Below, piece by piece: positions 58,369 to 64,000 of a stretch of 64,000 nucleotides of DNA (the first letter of the stretch is position 1; each line of letters opens with the position of its first letter). Source of the stretch: Allokutzneria multivorans (lineage in GTDB: Bacteria > Actinomycetota > Actinomycetes > Mycobacteriales > Pseudonocardiaceae); assembly GCF_039537405.1 (NCBI RefSeq), contig NZ_BAABAL010000017.1:62001-126000 (forward strand), read 5' to 3'. The position numbers and the translations under genes were made by a program. Below the pieces are notes generated by a model, which did no database searches, was not told the origin of the DNA, and saw only the letters and a program-made list of their open reading frames with translations.

Positions 58369-59253
58369 ATGACCGAGACCCATGAAGAGTTCGACTTCGC
58401 CGACTTCCAACGCCGGATCATCGCCGAATTCCGCGCCAACTCCGGCCGCGTCGGCGGCATGTTCGAGGGGTCGACGCTCGCGCTGCTCACCACCACCGGA
58501 GCGCGCAGCGGACTGCCGAGGACCAGCCCGCTGGGCTACCTGGAGATCGGCGGCCAGCCCGTCGTGATCGCTTCCGCCGCCGGTGCGCCGACCCATCCCG
58601 CCTGGTACCACAACATTCGCCGGAACCCGGCCGTGACCGTGGAGGTCGGCACCGAGACCTACCAGGCGCTCGCCGGGATTCCCGAGGGCGAGGAGCGCGA
58701 CCGGCTCTTCGCCGAGGTCGTCGAGCGGGCCCCGGGCTACGGCGAGTACCAGAAGAAGACCACGCGCGTGATCCCCGTGGTGACGCTGCACCGGGTGGAC
58801 GCCCAGACCAGGGGGTTGGGCGACTTCCTCGTGGAGGTGCACGACTGGCTCCGCGCCGAGCTGGCCGGACTCCGCGCCGAGGTGGACGCGATCATCGCGG
58901 GACGGCAGGCTCCGGCCGACCTCGTCGTGCAGCTGCGCGCGCACTGCTCCGAGTTCTGCGGGGCGTTGTCCAAGCACCACGGCGGCGAGGACTACGGCGC
59001 GTTTCCCATGCTGGCGCAACGGTTTCCCGCGCTCGCGCCCGAACTGGAGAAGCTCGGCGCCGAGCACAGGATCGTCGCCGAACTCCAGGAGTCGATCACC
59101 GCGCTGGTCGATGCCCACACACCCGGCGTCAGCGATCCCGTGCTGCTGCGCGAAGAGCTGGGCCGCCTGACCGCGCAGCTCGAAGCGCACTTCGAGTACG
59201 AGGAGAGCACCGTCGTCACCGCGCTCAACGCCCTCGGCCCGGCTCCGTCCTAG
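58369..59253 (+). CDS. Ddn-like deazaflavin-dependent nitroreductase fused to a hemerythrin domain
   Basis: 294-aa fusion. The N-terminal half (about 1-148) is the F420-binding Ddn/DUF385 type: GGMFEGSTLALLTTTGARSG, YLEIGGQPVVIASAAG, HPAWYHNIRRNP and VEVGTETYQA. The C-terminal half (about 155-285) is a hemerythrin/HHE four-helix bundle with His in EVHDWLR, RAHCSEF, KHHGGEDYG, GAEHRIV and EAHFEYEES, ligands for a di-iron site. ATG has AAAGGAC upstream. It ends in a CTAG shared with the convergent monooxygenase stop. Confidence 0.9.
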   Translation: MTETHEEFDFADFQRRIIAEFRANSGRVGGMFEGSTLALLTTTGARSGLPRTSPLGYLEIGGQPVVIASAAGAPTHPAWYHNIRRNPAVTVEVGTETYQALAGIPEGEERDRLFAEVVERAPGYGEYQKKTTRVIPVVTLHRVDAQTRGLGDFLVEVHDWLRAELAGLRAEVDAIIAGRQAPADLVVQLRAHCSEFCGALSKHHGGEDYGAFPMLAQRFPALAPELEKLGAEHRIVAELQESITALVDAHTPGVSDPVLLREELGRLTAQLEAHFEYEESTVVTALNALGPAPS

Positions 59254-60419
59254 GAGATGGGGGCGGCCCAGTCGATGTGGTGTTCGTAGAGCCAGGACTG
59301 GAAGGCGCGGCGGCGCTCGGTCAGCTCGGCCAGCTCCTCGGCGGTGGGCTGCCGGGGCGGAGCACCGCTCGTGCGGGCGGCGTCGCGGTCGGCGCTGCTG
59401 GCGACGAGTCGCTCCACGCGGTCGCGGCGCAGGCGCTCGTAGGCGGGGAAACCCTTGTGCGGCGGGAGATCCCGGAGGCACTTCGCGAGGGTGACCGCGT
59501 CTTCGAGCGCCATCGACGCGCCTTGACCGGCCGCCGGGGACGCTGCGTGGGCGGCGTCTCCGGCGAGGACCATGCGCGCGGTGTGCCAGTTCGGCGTGGT
59601 GGGGATGTCGTAGACGTTGCTGCCGATGACCTCCTCGCCCGTGGACTGGATGATCTCCGCGGCGGGGAAGTCGTCGTCGGCGAAGTACGCGGCGGCGTGG
59701 TCTTTCCGTTGCTGCGGCGTCATTGCGCGCAGGTCGAGCTCTTCGCCGGGGAGGCGGCTGAACCACCACGTCTGCCCGGTCGGCACGCCGATGCAGCCGA
59801 ACGCGGCGCGCGTGCCGTGGACGAAGGTGTAGGTGTTCGGCTCCTCACCCTCACGGGCGGGCGCGTAGCCGTAGACCACGTTCAACCCGGTGTACCTGGC
59901 GCGTGGAGCTTCGGGGTTGATGATCGCGCGGGCGGTGGAGTGCGTGCCGTCGGCGGCGATCAGCACATCGCCCTCGGCCGTGCTGCCGTCGGCGAACGTC
60001 GCGATCACACCACCGGCGTTCTCGCTCGCGGTGACCAGGCGCTTGCCGTGCTCGACGCGGATGCCGCGCTTGGCGGCCTCGGCGTGCAGCAGCTGGTAGA
60101 GCGCGGCGCGACGCAGGGTTCGGGGCCCCTGCGTGTAGCTCTGCGCGCTGACCTCGCGCCCGGCCCCGGTGAGCAGCCGGACCCCCTGCGCGGGGTAGGA
60201 GTGCTCGGCCACCGCTTGATCGAGGTCGACGGCGGCCAGCGCGTCCATACCGTTGTGCATGATCGTGAAGAAGGCCCCGGCGTCGTTGGCGCCGGAGGGG
60301 TAGGACTCGTGCACCACCGAGTCGATCCCCGCCTTGTGCAAGGCGATCGCGGCGACAGTGCCCGCGATGCCACCCCCGATGACCACGGCCCTCTCGACCA
60401 CGTCTCCCCCTCGGTCCAT
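59250..60419 (-). CDS. FAD-dependent monooxygenase (PHBH fold)
   Basis: 389-aa flavoprotein hydroxylase. FAD motif AVVIGGGIAGTVAAIALHKA, DG motif GDVLIAADGTHSTARAI, and GD motif MVLAGDAAHAASPAAGQGAS with ALEDAVTLA. It hydroxylates an aromatic or polyene substrate with NAD(P)H and oxygen, commonly in secondary metabolism. ATG at 60419 (or GTG at 60422) overlaps the SARP stop, so it is coupled to that regulator. Confidence 0.92.
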   Translation of the reverse strand: MDRGGDVVERAVVIGGGIAGTVAAIALHKAGIDSVVHESYPSGANDAGAFFTIMHNGMDALAAVDLDQAVAEHSYPAQGVRLLTGAGREVSAQSYTQGPRTLRRAALYQLLHAEAAKRGIRVEHGKRLVTASENAGGVIATFADGSTAEGDVLIAADGTHSTARAIINPEAPRARYTGLNVVYGYAPAREGEEPNTYTFVHGTRAAFGCIGVPTGQTWWFSRLPGEELDLRAMTPQQRKDHAAAYFADDDFPAAEIIQSTGEEVIGSNVYDIPTTPNWHTARMVLAGDAAHAASPAAGQGASMALEDAVTLAKCLRDLPPHKGFPAYERLRRDRVERLVASSADRDAARTSGAPPRQPTAEELAELTERRRAFQSWLYEHHIDWAAPIS

Positions 60420-63400
60420 CACCTGAGCCTACGCACGCGCTGGGGGAGTTCGCCCCGCGCGGTGATCGCGTGGTCGCGCAGCGCCCGAGCGCCGCAGGCG
60501 GTGAACAGCTTGGCGCTCGCGGTCAGCTCGGTGAGCGCGCGGTCGTGGTGGCCCGCGTTGCTCAGGCTCAGCCCGGCGCGCAGCCGAGCCCGGCCCTCGT
60601 CGAGCCGGAAACCGTTGCTGTGGAAGGTCTTCGCGGCGCTCAGCGCGAGTTCGGCGGAGCGCTCCGGCTCGTCGTCGGTCAGCGCGTGGGCCCGGATGAG
60701 GTCGGCCATCGCGCAGTTGGTCTCGTGCGACGGGTGGCGCACCCGTTCCGCGCGATCGGCCCACTCGGTCGCCGCACCGGCCCTGCCCCGCGCGGCCTCC
60801 GCGTAGGCCAGGGCCTCCAGCAGGACCAGCATCTCCGTCTCGTCCCGCGCGACGAATTCGTAGTCGTCACAAGCACTTCGCACGCTCTCGCGCCCGGCGT
60901 CGACGTCGCCGGAGTAGACGAGCACCAGTCCGGGGCCGCATCGAGCCATGATCGCGCGCCAGTCGCGGCGGGACTCCGCGCACCGGGCGGCCTCCGCGCC
61001 CAGCCGCAGCGCGTTGTCGTGGTCGCCGAGCCAGCTCAGCACCAACGAGTGCGCGGACAACGCCATCGACATCGTTTCCGGCAGGCTGATCAGCCGAGCC
61101 CGCTCCACCGCGCTCGCGGCCAGCGCCGCGGCCTCGGCCAGCCGACCCATCCGCCCGAGCACGAACGACTTCACCGACATCACGGTGGACATGACGTGGT
61201 GTTCCATCACGTAGTTGGCCATGCAGTTCTCGGCCAGCTCCGCCGTGTGGTCCGCGCGCGCCAACCCGGATTCGACGCGGCCGGTCAGCACCTCCACCCA
61301 GGACATCCACGACAGCGCCTCGATCCAGGCGGCGTGCTCGTCCCGCGACATCTTCGGCAGCAGCGCGTCGGCGAGGTCCAGCCACGTGCGCGTCGCGGGC
61401 ACGTCGCCGTGCAGGTAGGAGGACATCGCGCGCAGCACAGCGAGGGAGAACCGCATCGCGGTCCCCAGCTCCATCGCCCCCAACCGGTCGAGCAGCTCTG
61501 TCGAGCCCTCGACGTCCCCTGCGGTGAGGTGCTCGACCGCGAGCCGCATGTGCAGAGTCGCGGATTCGGGGGAGTCTCCCTCCGGCAGCCTCTGCAACTC
61601 GCCGAGCAGCATCGACTTCGCCCGGCCCGCCGAGCCGAACATGCGCTCCACGGTGGCGCACAACATGACCGCGATCATCCGGCGCGTGCCGTCGTCGGCG
61701 GGCAGCATCGCCAGCAGGCGCCTGGTGGACTCCACACCCTCAGCGCCCTGCCCGTCGAGGCACTGCGCGAAGGCCAGCAACTTCAGCATCTGCAACCGCA
61801 CCGGCTCGGCGTCCTCGCCGTCCGGCACCAGCTTCTGCGCGGCCAGGATGTTCGGCCGCTCGGTCCTGAGCCAGCTGATTCCCCTGTCGTAGGAGGGGAA
61901 GACGGGAAGACCGGTCTCGATCTCGTCTGTCCTAAAAGGATGGTCGGTGACGCCTTCGATGGAGACGCCCATCTGCGCCGCGTTCGCCCCGGCCGTGCAG
62001 TAGTAGCCCAGTACCCGGTCGACGGCGGCCTCGCGCTCGTCCTCCGGCTCCTCCGTCAGCGCGACCGAGCGCGCGTGCTCGCGGAGCAGGTCGTGCAGCT
62101 GGTAGCGGCCGGGCGAGGGCTGCGTGAGCAGGTGCACGTCAAGCAGCTGCTCAAGGCCCTCCTCGGCCTCGGTGAAGTGCGTCGCGGTCAGCGCGCCCGC
62201 GAGGTAGGCGTCCCAGTGCGGGCCGGGAACCAGGCCGAGCAGCCGGAACAGCCGCCGCCGCTCGGGTGGGAGATCGTTGTAGGACAAGGAGAACGCCGCC
62301 GCGACGCTGCGATCGCCCACCGACAGCTCGGCCAGCCTGCGCCGCTCGTCCCGCAGCCGCTCGGCGAGGTGCGCCACCGTCCACGCGGACCTGGCGCGCA
62401 GCCTCGCGGCGGCGATGCGCAGCGCGAGCGGCAGATATCCGCACAGCTGAGCCACTTCCTCGGTCGCCAACGGCTCGGCGTCTGCTCGCTGCCGCCCGAT
62501 GATCCGGGTGAACAGCGCGATCGCGTCGGCCTTCGGCAGCAGCTCCAACGAGATCGAGCAGGCGGTGTCGAGGTCCGCGAGACGGCGTCGGCTTGTCACG
62601 AGCGTCAGCGAACCCGCGGTCCCCGGCAGCAGTGGCCGCACCTGCGCCGCGGTGGCCGCGTTGTCCAGCACCACGAGGACTTGGCGCTGCGCCAGCTCGG
62701 CCCGCCAACGAGAAGCGCGCTCCTCCACGGAGTCCGGGATCTGCTCGGTGGGCACGCCGACCGCGCACAGCAGGCTGCCCAGCGCTGCGGCCGGCTCCAC
62801 CGGCTGCCGTCCTTCGGTGTAGCCGTGCAGGTCAAGGAAGAGCTGGCCGTCGGGGTAGCGGTCGGCGAGCTGGTGCGCGGCGCGCAGCGCGAGCGTGGTC
62901 TTGCCGATGCCCGCCATGCCGTCGATCGCGGAGATCACCACGGTCGTGCCCGCGCTGATGTCCAGCAGCTGCCGGATCTCCTCGGTGCGGCCGGTGAAAT
63001 CGGCGACGTCGCCGGGGAGGTCGCTGCGCGGCGCGGACAGCGCGAGCGCCGGGTCCTCGCGGAGGATCTGTTGGTGCAGCTGGCGCAGTGCCGGTCCGGG
63101 ATCGGTCCCCAGCTCCTCGGCGAGGCACGCCCGGGTCTGCTCGTAGCGCGTCAGAGCTTCGGCCTGGCGGCCACCGCGGTAGAGCGCGAGCATCAGCTGC
63201 CCGGCCAACCGCTCGTCCAGCGGGTTCTGGTCGAGCCGCGCCGCCAGGGGCAACACCAGGTCCTCGTGCTGGCCGCAGCGCAGGCGGACGTCGGTGTGGT
63301 CCAGCTCGGCGGCGGTGCGCTCGGCCTCCAGTGCTGTGCGCACCGTGGTGAGCCACGCGGTGTCCAGCCCGGCGAACGCCTCGCCCCGCCACAGCTGCAA

Positions 63401-63763
63401 TGCCTCGCCGTAGAGAGCGAGCGCGCGTTCGTCGTCGGCTGAGCGGGCCTGCGCGAGCAGCTGGCGGAAACTGTGCAGGTCAACGGACTTGGCGTCGGCG
63501 ACGAGCGCGTAGCCGCCGGGGTGGCGGTTGATCTCCAGGCCCGCCGTGCGCAGCCGCGCGAGGTAGCCGTGCAGGGCGTTGCGCGCGCTCGCCGGAGGAC
63601 AGTCGCCCCAGACGCGCTCGATCAGCTGCTCCGTCGACACCGGGCGGTTCGCTTCGACCAGCAGCGCGACCAGCACGCACTGCCGCCGCGCGTGGCCCAC
63701 GTCGACGAGCTGGTCCTCCACCCACGCCTCGACACCACCGAACAGGCGAAACCGCACCGCCAC
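60419..63763 (-). CDS. SARP-family transcriptional activator (AfsR-like) with NB-ARC and TPR
   Basis: 1114-aa regulator. OmpR-type winged helix (about 1-90, STEQLIERVWGDCPPASARN, GYLARLR), bacterial activation domain BTAD (about 95-245), NB-ARC ATPase (about 260-540, P-loop GMAGIGKTTLALR, LLVVLDN-type QVLVVLDNAATAAQV), then TPR-like helices to the end. AfsR/SARP proteins activate antibiotic clusters on ATP and ligand sensing. GTG start with a G-rich site upstream. The FAD monooxygenase gene overlaps its end. Confidence 0.93.
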   Translation of the reverse strand: MAVRFRLFGGVEAWVEDQLVDVGHARRQCVLVALLVEANRPVSTEQLIERVWGDCPPASARNALHGYLARLRTAGLEINRHPGGYALVADAKSVDLHSFRQLLAQARSADDERALALYGEALQLWRGEAFAGLDTAWLTTVRTALEAERTAAELDHTDVRLRCGQHEDLVLPLAARLDQNPLDERLAGQLMLALYRGGRQAEALTRYEQTRACLAEELGTDPGPALRQLHQQILREDPALALSAPRSDLPGDVADFTGRTEEIRQLLDISAGTTVVISAIDGMAGIGKTTLALRAAHQLADRYPDGQLFLDLHGYTEGRQPVEPAAALGSLLCAVGVPTEQIPDSVEERASRWRAELAQRQVLVVLDNAATAAQVRPLLPGTAGSLTLVTSRRRLADLDTACSISLELLPKADAIALFTRIIGRQRADAEPLATEEVAQLCGYLPLALRIAAARLRARSAWTVAHLAERLRDERRRLAELSVGDRSVAAAFSLSYNDLPPERRRLFRLLGLVPGPHWDAYLAGALTATHFTEAEEGLEQLLDVHLLTQPSPGRYQLHDLLREHARSVALTEEPEDEREAAVDRVLGYYCTAGANAAQMGVSIEGVTDHPFRTDEIETGLPVFPSYDRGISWLRTERPNILAAQKLVPDGEDAEPVRLQMLKLLAFAQCLDGQGAEGVESTRRLLAMLPADDGTRRMIAVMLCATVERMFGSAGRAKSMLLGELQRLPEGDSPESATLHMRLAVEHLTAGDVEGSTELLDRLGAMELGTAMRFSLAVLRAMSSYLHGDVPATRTWLDLADALLPKMSRDEHAAWIEALSWMSWVEVLTGRVESGLARADHTAELAENCMANYVMEHHVMSTVMSVKSFVLGRMGRLAEAAALAASAVERARLISLPETMSMALSAHSLVLSWLGDHDNALRLGAEAARCAESRRDWRAIMARCGPGLVLVYSGDVDAGRESVRSACDDYEFVARDETEMLVLLEALAYAEAARGRAGAATEWADRAERVRHPSHETNCAMADLIRAHALTDDEPERSAELALSAAKTFHSNGFRLDEGRARLRAGLSLSNAGHHDRALTELTASAKLFTACGARALRDHAITARGELPQRVRRLR

Positions 63764-63869
63764 TCGGCCCCCTCACCGTGCTTCGACCGGTCGGCGACAA
63801 GTCTGCCGCCGACCGGCCGAACAGCCCAGGCTTTTGGGGATTCCGGGCGGGTCTATTCAGGTGTTCGCA

Positions 63870-64000
63870 TCAGCCGGTCGGCCACGGCGGGCGGCAGTTC
63901 TGCCGGGGCAGGTGGACCGAGCCGTTGGTGAAGACGCCGTCGGCGATGGTGTCGCCCATGATCGAGCGGCGGTCGGCGGGACGGGTCCACTGGTAGCACT
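63870..64000 (-). CDS. C-terminal fragment of an unidentified protein (cut by window edge)
   Basis: Reading leftward, an open frame runs in from the right edge for 42 residues and ends at TGA 63870-63872. It includes YQWTRPADRRSIMGDTIADG and ends NCRPPWPTG. Two Cys and many Pro suggest a secreted or surface protein, but no family is recognised. It would lie upstream of the SARP gene on the same strand. Confidence 0.5.
   Translation of the reverse strand, partial: CYQWTRPADRRSIMGDTIADGVFTNGSVHLPRQNCRPPWPTG

Noticed and set aside
60470..63442. 990-codon frame opposite the SARP gene
   Set aside because: Antisense open frame caused by GC-rich third positions; its composition (Arg/His/Gly-rich) and lack of domains contrast with the clear SARP protein.

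Overview
The window is GC-rich, densely coded DNA from a filamentous actinomycete. Three-position GC bias, many GTG starts, apparently leaderless promoters, a SigK/RskA pair, a SARP regulator, an F420-type (Ddn-like) enzyme, a DtxR/IdeR iron box and Tat/lipoprotein exports all fit Actinomycetota. The gene mix (IcmF, SSI-type inhibitor, Pls-type synthetase, SARP) is most like a Pseudonocardiales genome (Amycolatopsis/Kutzneria/Allokutzneria-like). That placement is inference; no rRNA or tRNA gene was seen.

Layout. 0.2-8.4 kb: an MGT glycosyltransferase, a MacAB-like ABC operon, an acidic protein and a group of secreted proteins (trypsin-like protease, propeller-like protein, subtilisin-inhibitor-like protein). 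8.5-13.4 kb: SGNH hydrolase, penicillin-acylase-family hydrolase, ADHFE1-like dehydrogenase, lipoprotein. 13.4-17.2 kb: SigK regulon module, with fasciclin lipoprotein and membrane molybdopterin oxidoreductase divergent from sigK-rskA. 18-20.7 kb: self-regulated ABC operon with a double operator. 20.7-25.5 kb: IcmF, 3-hydroxyacyl-CoA dehydrogenase and FhuF-like protein operon. 25.8-31.3 kb: two-component system, duplicated membrane protein, TetR, MDR oxidoreductase. 31.4-39.2 kb: TAP-like hydrolase, then an M1 peptidase overlapping a Pls-type poly(amino acid) synthetase, then an XRE/ImmA-type regulator. 39.6-43.1 kb: a degenerate GGDEF-EAL protein, a small alarmone synthetase and a RelBE-type toxin-antitoxin pair. 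43.4-46.5 kb: iron-siderophore uptake with an IdeR box. 46.6-52.3 kb: ECF sigma factor and small regulators (TetR/SDR/GNAT, EamA/MarR). 52.6-57.8 kb: PhoD phosphatase, discoidin-like protein, TetR-ADH pair, GGPP synthase. 58.4-63.8 kb: Ddn-hemerythrin fusion, FAD monooxygenase and SARP-NB-ARC-TPR regulator. A partial gene ends at the right edge.

The two most notable signals are: (1) a locus with the domain plan of epsilon-poly-L-lysine synthetase (A-PCP-three membrane/hexapeptide modules) and a hand-read lysine-like specificity code, translationally coupled to an M1 aminopeptidase; (2) two interspersed non-coding repeat families. Family A is a palindromic core CTGAATGASTCATTCAG in tandem with an exact 30-bp period, found in three arrays that all lie between convergent genes. 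Family B is a multi-hairpin element of about 140 bp, with two long copies about 27 kb apart in opposite orientation plus two fragments embedded inside family A arrays.
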